Shown here piece by piece: positions 19,797 through 31,690 of a stretch of 64,000 nucleotides of DNA. Under the pieces are notes generated by a model. The model was not told where the DNA came from and searched no databases. It was given only the letters and a program-made list of their open reading frames with translations. Source of the stretch: Cordylochernes scorpioides (taxonomy: Eukaryota; Arthropoda; Arachnida; Pseudoscorpiones; Chernetidae); the NCBI GenBank assembly GCA_030710605.1, contig CP092880.1, positions 26,722,274 through 26,786,273 on the forward strand, given 5' to 3'. A program made the position numbers and the translations under genes. Numbering within the stretch: position 1 is the first letter of the stretch; each line of letters starts with the position of its first letter.

Positions 19797-20281
19797 GATA
19801 GAAAATCTAAAAATTTACCAGACTTAGACCTAGGACAAGAAGTGTATGTCAGAACACCCAATACCACCCCATCATGGTCCAAAGCTAACATCACAAATGA
19901 ACACAACACAAGATCCTATGATGTGAATATTCATGGTAGAACCTACAGAAGAAACAGAACCTGGATTAAACCACAACAGGCTTCAGCAAATCAAATATCT
20001 ACAAATATCAAGAAGAAGGAATAAATAATAGCATTGATCAAGAGCAAACTGTATCAAATTGCTTACCATCTACTTCATCAGCAGGAGGAGACAACATTGT
20101 GAAAAGAACCCGAATTGAAACTACCGACTGCAGAATCCAATCAAAGAGTGACAGCCCCACGGTAAGTGAACCTGAGAATGCTGCATCAGAGACTAGAACC
20201 AGATCAGGTCGACTGGTGAAAAACCAAGTAGATTTAAAGACTATTGAAAAAAGGGAAGATGTTAGGTTATTCAGTGATTGA
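19797..20281 (+). pseudogene. C-terminal part of Gypsy integrase/pol
   Basis: Resumes directly after the Penelope-like TSD: DLDLGQEVYVRTP, then RTYRRNRTWIKP, typical of the integrase C-terminus of K02A2.6-like elements. Near 19975 the frame shifts; the other frame continues to a tail with TRTRSGRLVKNQ (20190-20225) and stops at 20281, inside the 3' LTR. The order and content show it is the end of the pol gene started at 14888. Confidence 0.8.
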
Positions 20282-20424
20282 ATATATCATCATCACAAGT
20301 TAATGTTTTGGTTCATGTAGGATATGTAAAATAACATATTACAACGGAGGCCAGTCAATAAAGTTACGTCTTCATGATAGGTTAGTGATACGTTGTTTTG
20401 TACAAGACACTAACAAATCAAACA
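20260..20424 (+). repeat. 3' LTR of the 12.9-kb Gypsy element
   Basis: 165 bp, begins TGTTAGGTTATTCAG after the purine tract GAAAAAAGGGAAGA (20246-20259) and ends AATCAAACA. TSD TCCTT follows at 20425. Confidence 0.9.
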
Positions 20425-22479
20425 TCCTTCATAGATTTAATATCCCATGTAAATTAATCAGATAATTTCACATTTAAAATATATAGAAATACCAAAGATC
20501 TTAAGAACTGGATTTGATTGATATCTTCAAAAGTGACCACTAATGTAGCGCAATCCTAGAGGAAAATGACATTCCTGAAATAGACAAATCCTTAATATCC
20601 ATGTAAAAATAATAATATGGTGATATTTAAGACTATTTTCAGCCATGATATCATTTTATTTAAAAAAATTCATAGGCTTGGTGTAACAACAATGGTATAG
20701 TTTTTAGTTAGAAAAGATACAATTTCAAACTATTAATAATATTTATCTCTTTTATTCTCTGAATATGTTTTAAAATTTGCCAAATCGAAATATTAGAGTT
20801 AAAAAATTTGTATATAGTACAAAAGAAATCTTTATTCAAAGTACCAAGTTTCGAAGAAAAAAACATTGATACATTATGAGATTATTTGTGATATATTTTT
20901 TGAAATTTACTTATTTATAAGATCAGATTCTTCACGACAACAAATCTAATACATAAGGAAATATTTAAAAAGAAAATGTGGAATAATTATGTGCCATGGA
21001 TAACAGAAACTATTCATACAATAAGTATGGAACCTGTATAGTTCTGATGACCTTGATCTAATCTATAAGAAATATCAAGTTGGAATCTTAATAAATTCAG
21101 CAAGAAACTCAGTAGATTATTATATGAAAAAAACAATATATAAAAAATAAAAAGGTCAGGTGTTGATATAAAAAATAATGAAGGCATATCCTGACCACGA
21201 GCACGTGTGATTTTTAGATGGCAGAGCGCCATCTAGTGGAACAATTCAACCTGTTCCCTGATATTTGGCTAATCCATTTTTTTGATAAATCAATAAAAGC
21301 CAGATTATTATATGCATATTAGATTCCAACAAGAATTTACAAGTAAAAACAATCAACTTCAATGCAAGTTTAAATCAATGATGTTGAAGAAAGCAGGTAG
21401 GATTTTATATCAGATATATCCACACAGAAGACATCTCAACTAAACCATACTCAACTTTACAGAAGTGAGACATCGTTTGTTCCTTGATCTAAAACATTTA
21501 ACTCTCTTACCACTTTGTCTATATAACCTGTATGAACTCTGTTGAATAATACATGTGTTTTTAAATTTGAGACTATTATAGACGTTGTTATTTTGTAGTT
21601 TATTTAACATTCTACAAATTAAGATATTATCTTATTTTATTATATTTACTAAAATTACTAAACATATTAATTAGAGAATATCAAAACTAACAAAATGTAA
21701 ACATTAGGGCTATACACATTCCTTTGTTCTGTACTGCCAGGGTTGTTGAAACACATTTATTTTAACAGACGTGTATGATTCTTTTTAAAAATAAACAATT
21801 TCCACTGCCCTTACTGCAATTGGAAAATTCATGACAGGGCCTGGCTCATCAGTAATGAACCTTTTAATGGGTTTCGCCAGTTTCATCTACCATACCGCTG
21901 TGATATTGCATTTTTCGATCTTCCTTTTATAGTGATACTGTTGCTAGACTCTTGGAATGGGTATTTTAGATATCTATGAACATAAGCTTTGAGGACAGCA
22001 GAAATACACACATTTATAAATATAAAACATGTTTTCTTGTAAATATTTAATTATAATTTGTTTAATTAACTTTATTAACATCTTATAACGTGATATCCCA
22101 AACTCAAGGATATTTGCGTCAATACATTTCTTTACATCATAACACATTGGCTATATACAAGGAGAAAGGTCAAGAAGAAAAAAAACAATCATACAAAAGC
22201 AATTATAATTCGTTTGTTGTTTTGTTTGTTTCCTCTGTAATAGACGCAAATATTTCCATATCGCGTCTGGCTGATTAATAAAATAATGATAATAATAATA
22301 ATAATAAACTAAGCCATACTCTAGTATCCATCTCAGATGTTACCTATGTACTGATGAAGACCACAATCCATTTATCAGCTGAACACAGTTGACATTTATT
22401 CTACTTCTATCTCAACAAGGTCATGTACAGCCTGAAGGTGACACATGATGTGGACTGATTGCTTGGATTGACAAGACCC

Positions 22480-22780
22480 AACATTGGGCCACACGAGGGA
22501 CAAAAACCAATTCTGTCCTCCCAAGAGAACAACAGTCTTTGATTTCCAGACTTAAGTGTGGTCATCTACGGACAATGACTTTCCAGAATGATTGCTAGGT
22601 TTTCCCACTATGTACTAAATGCAATTCTCAAACTGCAACCCCAAAACACATTATTGACTGTATTGACACATCCATTGGTAAGCTCTACTCTTTCCCAGTA
22701 GACACCATCTACAAGCTCTACAAGCTTGATACCCTGATTTGATTTAGTGGGGATAAGAAAGAAGAAGAAGAAGCCACAGT
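22480..22780 (+). pseudogene. Non-LTR retrotransposon 3' coding end
   Basis: A frame reading SLISRLKCGHLRTMTFQ, then CTKCNSQTATPKHIIDCI, fits the region after RNase H in arthropod non-LTR elements (a CX2C then H...C finger). It is broken by stops and ends at an imperfect GATAAGAAAGAAGAAG tail, probably the element's 3' end. The same end occurs on the other strand at 25450-25760. Confidence 0.7.
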
Positions 22781-22870
22781 TGAGCTATAAACACTTTTAA
22801 CCAAATTTCAAAATTCAAAGGAAATATATTTGATTATTATTTGATTAATTTGATAAATTAAGAAAAGTCA

Positions 22871-22912
22871 TCCACGAACACGTTTCGTGCTGTTGGCGCT
22901 CGTCAGCGTGGA
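22871..22912 (-). ncRNA. Hammerhead ribozyme in multi-kb repeat, copy A
   Basis: Minus strand: stem I strand CCACG (22907-22911), CTGACGA (22900-22906), stem II GCGC with GCAC (one C-A mismatch), GAAA (22883-22886), CGTGTT, then stem I partner CGTGG (22872-22876). Stem I pairs perfectly for 5-6 bp. Stem III is short (AC with GU around GU). Expected cleavage is after CGTGTT, between 22877 and 22876. The core residues are all canonical. Confidence 0.65.
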
Positions 22913-24146
22913 GCAGGCTGTACCACTGCGACCGAGTTTAATATATACCTCGAAAAAATACGAATTGAAACTAGATTTCTTTGTAATTTCTTGTGGTTCT
23001 TGGATGAATTTGGTGTCTTGTGTTGCTGTTAAAACAGCTCCATTAATTGGTGTTAACAACAAAAAATGTGTTTAGTTCTTTATCTTAGTTGAAATCTCTT
23101 ATTGTGAACTTTAAGTTTTATAATTCATATTACCAAGAATCTGGTAGAATATAAAACTCACAAACCGCTTGAATGCCAAGGATAAAAAAGGGACTCGGTG
23201 ACAATAGCAATCTGTTGAACATAAAGTCTGAATTCTAGGCTGCTGTGTGTAACAGATGTTCCAGATGGAGAGACCCACAGTGTGACTTCCATGAGATCCG
23301 GCTCTACTAATGCCATCGTTGCAGGATCTAGATAGTGACTAGACGGTACTGGGAAATTGACAGTTAGTCGGTGTTTAGTGCTTACACCCCTGTGGTGGCC
23401 ACTGCGACGATTAGCCGCCCTAGACTATCCCGCTTTGGTCATTGGTCATTTCCACGCTGGGAAGGGGGGTGGGGACCCTACTACTTTAACCCTGTGTATT
23501 CACATAGCGTGGAATGATACTCAACTTCCCCTCCGATAGCTTGCTCGCTCCACTGACCTAGGACTAGGTACTGATTACTAGGCTGTTGGCTCTGGCGTAA
23601 AACTCCGACGGGAGGCCTCGCGTGTAGACGTAAGTCCGGCTTTCAGCGTTGTTAGTGTCCAACAGTGCTGTTTTCAGTCTCTAGTCCACTCCATTCTACT
23701 TTGTTATCAATAGAAACTCTACAGCGAGCTGTCGGAATTGGGAAGTTGGGGTCAGGGGTGTAGCAATACATGACAGAGTGAGATAGTATAGTATACATCT
23801 AACCCCCTCTGTGTTATGTATCTAGATATCACCTGGAGCCCTTACCATGTCTAGTTAACATTTAGGTAATTGTCTTTCTTTAAGGTCCCTTCCTATGTCA
23901 CCGAGTCACTTATTTATAACTTGGCATTCATGTGGTATGTAAATTATTAACTCCTTTGGAAAAGAATAAATAAATGTTACTCTATATATTTAGAAGGCTT
24001 TCATTATCTTTAAATAGAATATTTGTGACAACAATGAAAGAGGGTGTGACTATAGTAAATGAGTATCTAATAATATTTTCAAATGCATTTCTCCTCTTCT
24101 TCTTTCTAATCTTCATTAAATCATTCAAAGTATCTAGCTTGTAGAG

Positions 24147-24440
24147 TTGACAACCATCATGACTGGGTGAAATAGAAATGTCTGCCTTTGTCATTAAGAC
24201 TGGGAGCACTACTCAGCAGCAGGCTGACTTAGCTCCAATATGAAATGTCCACCTCTGACATGAGGAGTAAACACCATGTGCAGCCGCTCCTAACATGGAG
24301 TACAAACGCTTCCTGTATTCATGGATTAGGAACCTTTACAGGGTACTATCAGCCAGAGCAGCTGAGCCCAGGTTTTTTTAGCGAACTTGTTACTGACCCC
24401 CTCCTTCTTTTTCATCCAGGCTTGGGACCAGTGTAAAGGC
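24147..24440 (+). repeat. Dispersed repeat (GACTGGGTGAA family)
   Basis: Copy of the repeat described at 140-560, with the same order of segments and a T-run near 24370. It follows copy A of the multi-kb repeat, as the copies at 31380 and 54330 follow B and C. Confidence 0.6.
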
Positions 24441-24659
24441 AGAGTTAGAATAAATATCAATTATCATTGAAACTTAATTATTAAAAAAAAAACCTAATAA
24501 TCTTGTTTTATTAATAAAGTTAAGTTTACCATGTACATGTTTCAAGCTGTTGGACCTCATCTGCCTAGTGCAAGTTGTACCTAAACGACAAAATCTGATT
24601 TTCTGATGGCTCACACGATATATCGGAATGAATTTCAAATAATCTATGATTCTTAATAA

Positions 24660-25010
24660 TTACAGATTGAAGAGATGCCCTTTCTTTATTAGCCATAAGA
24701 ACTCCGCCTTTGCCCTTCCAAGCCCGTATGAAAAAGGAGGGAGGAGCAGTAACAAGCTCACTAAAAAACCCGGGTTCAGCTGACCCCGCTGATAGTACCC
24801 TGTAAGGGCTCCTATTCCAGAGATACAGGATGAACAGCGTTTGTACTCCATGTTAAAAGCGGCTGCACATGGCGTCTGTTCCTCATGTCAGAGGCGGCCA
24901 TTTCTTTTGGAGCTAAGTCGGCCTGCCACTGAGTAGTGCTCCCAGTCTTAATGACAAAGGCAGATGCATTCTACCTCACCCAGTCATGATCTTTACAAGC
25001 TTGATACCCT
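24660..25010 (-). repeat. Dispersed repeat (GACTGGGTGAA family), minus
   Basis: Reverse-complement copy of the repeat, with the end TGATCTTTACAAGCTTGATACCC and the GATAAGAAAGAAG tail continuing to 25040. Confidence 0.6.
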
Positions 25011-25449
25011 AATATGATTGAGTGGAGATAAGAAAGAAGAAGTAGATTAACCATAAGAAGCTATTCCACGTTAGATTTCAGGCTGTTGGCCCTCATCTGT
25101 GTGCTGCAAGCTCTATTACAATGAATAAATGAACTGATATTTGAGAATTTCTGATCAATCAAGGAATGTTTATTCATTTCCCTGAAGGCATGAAAACGCC
25201 AAGGTCCATGAAAAATATTACAAAATTGATATTTTTCAGGATCAGGTTGAAAAAAAAGAAAGGCAACTCCTGATCCTGCAATTAAAAGTTGTTGATCTCT
25301 TGGAATAAATATATAAACTAATCATAATTCAAGAATAGGCCCAAAAAATTCAAATTTCTTTGATAAAATTCAACTATATATGTGTTTCAAGCTTTTGACC
25401 CTCTTTTGCGAGGTGGAAACTAAACCTCAATGAATACAAAGTGGTTTTA

Positions 25450-26640
25450 GAGGACTTTTTTACTCTTCTTCTTCTTTCTTATCTCCACTCAATCATATTA
25501 GGGTATCAAGCATGTAGAGCTTGTTGATGGTGTCTGCTGGGGATGAGTAGAACTCATCAATGGATGAGTCAATACAGTCAATGATATGCTTTGAGGTTGA
25601 GGAGTCGCAGGTTGAGAATTGCGCCTAGTACATAGTGGGAAAACCTTGCAGCCATTCTGGAAATTCATTGTTATATATGACCAGACTTAAGTGTAGAAAT
25701 CAAAGACTGTTGTTCTCTTGAGAGGACAGAATTGGTGCTTGTTCCTCCTGCTCTGTACCGGTCATTTGCAGTATTAGATTTCCATTATTGCAGGCATTGG
25801 ATCTTGACGGTACGGAGAAAGTCTCTTTCGTCTAGTTGGGTGGTAGATTTTTTGGTCTCAGAGTGGCCAAGAGCTCCAGACTTTGCCAGAGAGTTTGCTA
25901 TCTAATTTCCAGGAATTTCAAATGAGCTGGAAACCATTGCACTGCGACAGAGCTGTTGGCTGGGAGTCGGTTTACAGACTTAGCTATGCTCTTGAGAAGA
26001 GATTCTTGACTGGGGAAGCAGGTTTGAAGGGTGTAAATGGCTGCTCTTGAGTCGGAGTAGATTATTATTTTGCTTGGTGAGTTGATGTTTTTTTCAGAGC
26101 CGTATCTATTGCAGAGAGTTCTGATTTATAAACTGAGAGGTTTCTAGGATTGAAAGGGAGGTTTTTCCAGGATCTTTGTAGATAGAAATTCCACTGCCAG
26201 ACAGTTCAGTTTCAAGTTGGGTACCGTCAGTGTAAATTGTGATGTCGAAGAGGAAGCTATTTTCCTCAATAATTTGGAGGCCAAGAGCTTCAAGTAATTC
26301 TTAGTTTCATTTTTGTGGGGATTGGCTGGTAGATGAGGAACACAGGTGAGTTTGTTGGGAGTTCTGTGTGTTGGATATGAAGTTCTGTGTTTGGGATTAA
26401 TTGGGATGTCTAAGTCTGAGTTGTGAGCCATGTTGAGAGGAGTGGGGCATTTGAGTCTTTGATTTGGGTCCCAATTTCTAATAAAATTTCCTGTAAGGTG
26501 TTCTTCTGGAGAGTTAATCTTTTTGAATATGAATTTTGAGGAAACATTTTTCTCTTGAGTTGCAGAGGAAGAATATTGGATTCACGTTCAGCAATGTGAT
26601 TTGGGCAGGATCCTCCGCTTTTATCAGGCAAGGTCTTATT
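25450..26640 (-). pseudogene. Decayed non-LTR element with RNase H
   Basis: Minus strand, multiple frameshifts. Near 26210 IYTDGTQLETE is the first catalytic Asp of RNase H. YKSELSAIDTAL (near 26115) supplies the Glu and IIYSDSRAAI (near 26065) the second Asp. AVQWFPAH (near 25945) is the usual following motif. The 3' coding end (KHIIDCIDSSI) is at 25565-25595. The part before RNase H (26410-26640) gives only unrecognised Pro/Ser-rich peptide. RNase H would remove the RNA template in second-strand synthesis. The fragment is the same family as 22480-22780. Confidence 0.75.
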
Positions 26641-26927
26641 ACACGCAAATTGAGGAATATTTATGGTGGCAAACCTGAAAATTTGAGAATGCTAATGTAT
26701 AATCAGAATAAATTATGCATGAAATTTGTATTATTATTATGAAAAAATAATGAGAGGTGAAGTTACCAAATCAAAATATTTACTCTACCTGTGACGTTTT
26801 AGCAACAGTGTTGTTATATATGTCACTTCTATTTAGTTTTATGCTTTTCTTCTTTATAATTTGATATAATAGAGGAATTAAGTGCAACGTGTAAATTTCT
26901 CTGTCAAAAGGGTTTAGTTGAATATAT
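26640..26927. other. Unassigned, with a hammerhead-element remnant
   Basis: Near 26795-26835 there is a decayed end of the palindromic hammerhead element (GTGACGTTTTAGCAACAG). Nothing else is recognised. Confidence 0.4.
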
Positions 26928-26937
26928 ATTCACTCTA

Positions 26938-27222
26938 TTGATTCAAATCTCCTGGACATAAACAATACCACAAGTTTCTGGAGATGATTTCTTTTCATTT
27001 TATTAACGTAATCTCAAGCTTTCAGGTATCTCTGTCCTTCTACAGGAGAACATAAATAAATAAATACAGAAATTACCAAAAAAGTAATAGCTTAGCATAA
27101 TGCGGCGTTTTATTCGTTTATTTATGTTCTTCTGTAGAAGGATAGAGATGCCTGAAAGCTTGAGACTACGTTAATAAAATAAAAAGAAACCATCCCCAGA
27201 AACCTGTGGTATTGTTTAATAA
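26938..27222. mobile_element. Palindromic Penelope-type insertion
   Basis: TSD ATTCACTCTA at 26928-26937 and 27223-27232. A 22-nt tail (26938-26959) lies on the left, then an inverted repeat from 26960 to 27217. Arms hold CTCAAGCTTTCAGG and, reading outward, CTGTAGA, a hairpin and GAAAGCTT. The centre is about 50 nt of unpaired sequence. No coding sequence. Confidence 0.7.
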
Positions 27223-27232
27223 ATTCACTCTA

Positions 27233-28146
27233 GGAAACCTTGATGCTAAGGAATTATCCCAAGGGGAACTTCTTCATCTATCCTACATATGATATAAGGG
27301 ACCTGCTGAATTAGCATCTTGCTGGACCAACGGACCTCTCTGCCCTGAATAAGTCCATACGGACTACCAGCCTGTGAGTAACAACTGATCACACATGTTA
27401 CATCAGACATATGTGCTCCCTCAACTGAAGCTTTAAACTCACAGCACTCAATGTGGGTCTAAGGGAATAGTCTGTTAATAGGCATACCTTGAAAGGACCA
27501 TTTATATTGTCACGTAGAGGAAAGACAAACTTCAGGATGACTCAGCAATTTATTTGAGGCACGCATACAAACTAAAATTTATATAATACAAGATGAGCAA
27601 TAAGTACACAGAATAGCAAGAAATAAATATATCAAAATTAATATTCTGTTCAGAAATAATAAATATTTTGCTACAATATAATTCAACTTAGAGATAATAT
27701 AACAACCATTAATCAGTTTTCTCTCATCTTAATTTCAATTCCCTCCTATAGATCACAAATCCTCACCTATATACTAACCTATTCAACACCTATAGTGGTC
27801 TTAATACTTATGGTATACAGAGTCTGAAGTAAATATTGGAGGCTCTGAAGATAAAGGTTGTCTGGCCGGCATTCATATTTATATAAAAAATAGACACTTC
27901 GGCCAGTTAGAGTTTTTTTTTATTTTCTCAACGTTTCGACATACATATTTTGTCTTTGTCAGGAGAAATAAATAAAAATAAAGCATTGACAAGGCGTTAA
28001 AAAATATTGAAGGTAATATTCAAGGTATAAAGAAGAACTGTTGTTATAAGTCTGCTGATAAACTATAGGTATACCTATATCTATGTAGAAGTAAAATGCA
28101 ACATTTGTATTTTCCTTGACAAAATCTTATGGAAAATCATTTCCTT
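27233..28146. repeat. Left part of the multi-kb repeat, copy B
   Basis: 27410-27800 (ACTTCAATTCCCT-like, CCTCACCTATATACT, GTGGTCTTAATAC) is shared with 34250-34470 and 36190-36290. A short unrelated inverted segment with CAACGTTTCGACATAC (27900-27965) is present. No gene. The satellite found at this point in the other copies is missing here. Confidence 0.5.
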
Positions 28147-31100
28147 TATAGACTTTATATGATTCCATGTAAATTAATCAGATAATTTCATGTTTAAAAT
28201 ATTTGAAAATACCAAAGATCTTAAGAGAGAATATGGTTTTACGGGCTATACTACCCAAAGTGTGTGATTTTTGAGCCTTCACAAAAAAAAGAGGGCTCGT
28301 CCATACGTCCAGGACAAAAGATCTTAAGAATCAGATTTGGTAGATTTATTTAAAAGTGACCACTAATGTATAGACATCCTAGAGGAAAATTACATTCCTG
28401 AAATAGGCAAATTCTTAATATCCATGTAAAAAGAATAATATGGAGATATTTAAAACCAATTTTAACCATGATTTTATTTTTAAGAATTTGATAGGTTTTA
28501 GTATAACAACAATGGTAGTTTTTAGTAAAAAAAACAATTTCGCTCTATTAAATTTAATTATACTTTTATCTCTTTTTTCAAAAATATATTTTAAAATTTG
28601 TCTAATCGAATTATCAGAGTTCAAAAATTTGTATTTAGTACAAAATAAATCTTTATTAAAATTACCAAGTTTGGAAGAAGAAGAAAAAAACATCGATGAT
28701 TTATGAGATTATCTGTGATATTTGATTGAAATTTACTCATTTCGAAGATCGTATTCTTTACGACAACAAATCTAAAATACAAGGAAATATTTAAGAAGAA
28801 AACATGGAAGAATTAAATACCATGGATAACAGAAACTATTCATACAACAAATATGGAACCTGTATAATTCCGCTGATCTTGATCTAATCTATAATGGTGA
28901 TAAGAAGAATTAAAACATCCCAGGTTGAAATCCTAAGAAATTCAGCAAGAAACTCAATATATTATTATATGAAAAAACAATAGAAAAAAGTCAGGTGTTG
29001 ATATTAAAAATAATGAAGACATATCCTGACCACGAGCCATGTGCTTTTTAGATGGCAGAGCGCCATCTAGTGGAACAATTTAACCAGGTCCCTGATATTT
29101 GGCCAACCCATTTTCTTGATAAATAAATAAAAGCGAGATTATTATAACAACAAGAAATTACGAGTAAAAACAATCAACTTCAATGCAAGTTTAAATCAAA
29201 GATGTTGAAGAAATCAGGTAGGATTTCATATCAGATATATCCACACAGAAGACATCTCAACTAAACCATACTCAACTTTACAGAAGTGAGACATCGTTTG
29301 TTCCCTGATCTAAATCATTTAACTCTCTTACATCAGCCACTTTATCTATATAAATTTTATGAACTCTGTCGAATAATGCATGTGATTTTGGAATCGAAAC
29401 TATTATAGACGCGTATGATTATTTTGTAAAATAAAAAAATTATATTGCCCTTATTGCAATTGAAAAATTAATGGGAGGGCCTGGCTCATTAGTGGTGAAC
29501 CCTCTAAGCGGTTTCGCCAGTCTAATCTACCATACCGCTGTTATATTACATTTATCGATCTTCCTTTTAAAGTGATACTGATTCTAGACATTTGGAAAGG
29601 GTATTTTAGATTATCTTCGGAAATAAGTTTTAAGAACAGCAGAATTACATACAATTATAAATATATAACATGTGTTTTTGTAAAAATTTAATTCTAGGTT
29701 ATAATTTGTTCAATTAACTTTATCAACATCCTTTAACCATGTTACCATCATCAGACAGATTCAGTACTTTTGTCTGTTGTTGGTAACAACACTGTTGCAG
29801 GAACGTCACACACTATTTATCTATTTGGATTTGGTCTTATTACCTTGTGCCTATACAGTTACCTTTTAATGAAGTATGGTGGTATTATCCACAAATATAT
29901 TGGAAACCATTTTACATGTTTTTAACGATATATCTGACATAGTTTCATATATTAAAAATAAAGAAGGAACATACTGACCAGGAGCATATGTGCTTTTCAG
30001 ATGGCAGAGCGCCATCTAGTGGAGCAGAAATAAACTAAACATTGATATAACCTGTTCCCTGATATTTGGCCAACCCATTGATAAATTAAGAAAAGCCATC
30101 CACAAACGCGTTTCGCGTTGTTGGCGCTCGTCAGCATGGAGCAGGCTGTACCACTGAGACCGAGTTTGATATATATACCTTGAAGAAATGCGAATTGAAT
30201 CTAGAGGTTGTAAGATTTCTTGTGGTTTTCTTTGGGGAATTTGGTGTCTTGTGTTGCTGTTAGAACTGCTCCATTGATTGGTTGGTAACAACAAAAAATG
30301 TCTTTAGTTCTTTGTCTTAGTTGAAATCTCCCTTTGTGAACTTTAAACTTTTCAAATACAAATAACCAAAAATCTGGTAGAATAAAAAACATACAAACCG
30401 CCTAATGCTAAGGATAAAAAAGTGATTCGGTGACAATAGTAAACTGTTGAACATAGAGTCTGAATGCTAGGCTGCTGTGTGTAACAGATGTTCCAGATGG
30501 AGAGACCCACTGTGTGACTTCCCTGCGAACCGGCTCTACTAATGCCATTGTTGAAGGATCTAGATAGTCACTAGACAGTACTGGGACATTGACAGCGGGT
30601 CGGTGTTTAGTGCTTACACCCCTGTGGTGGCCACTGCGACGATTAGCCGCCCTAGACTCTCCCGCTTTGGTCATTGGTCATTTCCACGCTGGGAGGGGTG
30701 TGGGGACCCTACTACTTTAACCCTGTGTATTCACATAGCGTGGAATGATACTCAACTTCCCCTCCGATAGCTTGCTCGCTCCATTGACCTAGGACTAGGT
30801 ACTGATTACTAGGCTGTTGGCTCTGGCGCAAAACTCCGACGGGAGGCCTCGCGTGTAGACGTAAGTCCGGCTTTCAGCGTTGTCGGTGTCCAACAGTGCT
30901 GTTTTCAGTCTCTAGTCCACACCATTTTACTTTGTTGTCAATAGAAACTCTACCGCGAGCTGTCGGAATTGGGAAGTTGGGGTCAGGGGTGTCGCAATAC
31001 ATGAAAGAGGGAGATAATATTGTATACATCTAATCCCCTCTGTGTTATGTACCTAGATATCTCCTGGAGCCCTCACCATGTCTAGTTAGCATTTAGGTAA

Positions 31101-31379
31101 ATGTCTTTCCTTAAGGTCCCTTCCTATGTCACCGAGTCCCTTCCTTATAACTTGGCATTCATGCGGTATATAAATTATTAACTCATTTTGAAAAGAGTAA
31201 ATAAATGTTACTCTATATATTTGGAGGGTTTCCATTATCTTAAAATAGAATATTTGTGACAACAATGAAAGAGGGTGCTATTATAGTAAATGAGCATCTA
31301 ATTATTTCTTCAAATGCATTTCTCTTCTTCTTCTTTTTTCTTATCTTCATTCAATCATATTAGGGCATCAAGCTTGTAT
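28147..31379. repeat. Multi-kb dispersed repeat, copy B
   Basis: Collinear with 20430-24146 and 51010-54329. It has two AGATGGCAGAGCGCCATCT sites (29050 and 30000), a degenerate palindromic hammerhead element at 29745-29830, the hammerhead at 30099-30140 and the conserved GC-richer block at 30450-31150. The ORFs in it are not conserved between copies. Confidence 0.7.
30099..30140 (-). ncRNA. Hammerhead ribozyme in multi-kb repeat, copy B
   Basis: Minus strand: TCCATG (30135-30140), CTGACGA (30128-30134), stem II GCG with CGC, GAAA (30111-30114), CGCGTT, then TGTGGA (30099-30104). Stem I has six pairs, two of them G-U. Stem II pairs without mismatch, compensating for changes relative to copy A. 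Stem III is AC/GU around GC, or an ACGCGU dimer. Confidence 0.65.
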
Positions 31380-31690
31380 AGTTGACAACCATCATGACTG
31401 GGTGGAGTAGAATGCGACTGACTTTGTTATTAAGACTGGGAGCACTACTCAGTAGCAGGCCGACTTAGTTCCAAAGAAATGGTCGCCTCTGACATGAGGA
31501 ACAGACGCCATGTGTTGCCACTCCTAACCTGGAGTACAGATTCATCCTGTATCCCTGGATTAGGAGCCCTTACAGGGTACTATCCGCCGGGTCAGCAGAG
31601 CCCAGGTTGTTTAGTGAACTTGTTACTGCTCCTCCTTTTATATCCGGGCTTGGAACTAGCAATGGCGGAGAATAATAATAATAATAATAA
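31380..31690 (+). repeat. Dispersed repeat (GACTGGGTGAA family)
   Basis: Copy of the repeat described at 140-560, ending in an AATAATAAT run near 31670-31690. Confidence 0.6.

Larger units (their letters stand above)
12856..20424 (+). mobile_element. Ty3/Gypsy element with nested insertions
   Basis: Complete but dead. LTRs of 165 bp (12856-13020 and 20260-20424) are nearly identical, with TSD TCCTT at 12851-12855 and 20425-20429. A tRNA-Leu primer site and a purine tract (GAAAAAAGGGAAGA before 20260) are in place. The inside encodes one Gag-Pro-Pol frame broken by two in-frame TAA codons, a late frameshift, a 0.4-kb palindrome and a 2.65-kb Penelope-like element. Without its insertions it is about 4.5 kb. 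It landed inside a multi-kb repeat (compare 28.1 and 51.0 kb, which are uninterrupted). Confidence 0.9.
20430..24146. repeat. Multi-kb dispersed repeat, copy A
   Basis: Collinear with 28147-31379 (copy B) and 51010-54329 (copy C): shared landmarks are AATTAATCAGATAATTTCA, ACCAAAGATCTTAAG, AGATGGCAGAGCGCCATCT, GGGAGGGCCTGG-like, the hammerhead at 22.9 kb and a 1.1-kb GC-richer block (22.9-23.95 kb) that is the best preserved part. No protein is shared by the three copies. Copy A is interrupted on its left by the Gypsy element and at 22320-22790 by a non-LTR fragment. The whole may be a large non-autonomous element or a segmental duplication. Confidence 0.7.

Noticed and set aside
22350-22400. 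CTGATGA near 22351 as a hammerhead
   Set aside because: No GAAA at a suitable distance and no stem II.
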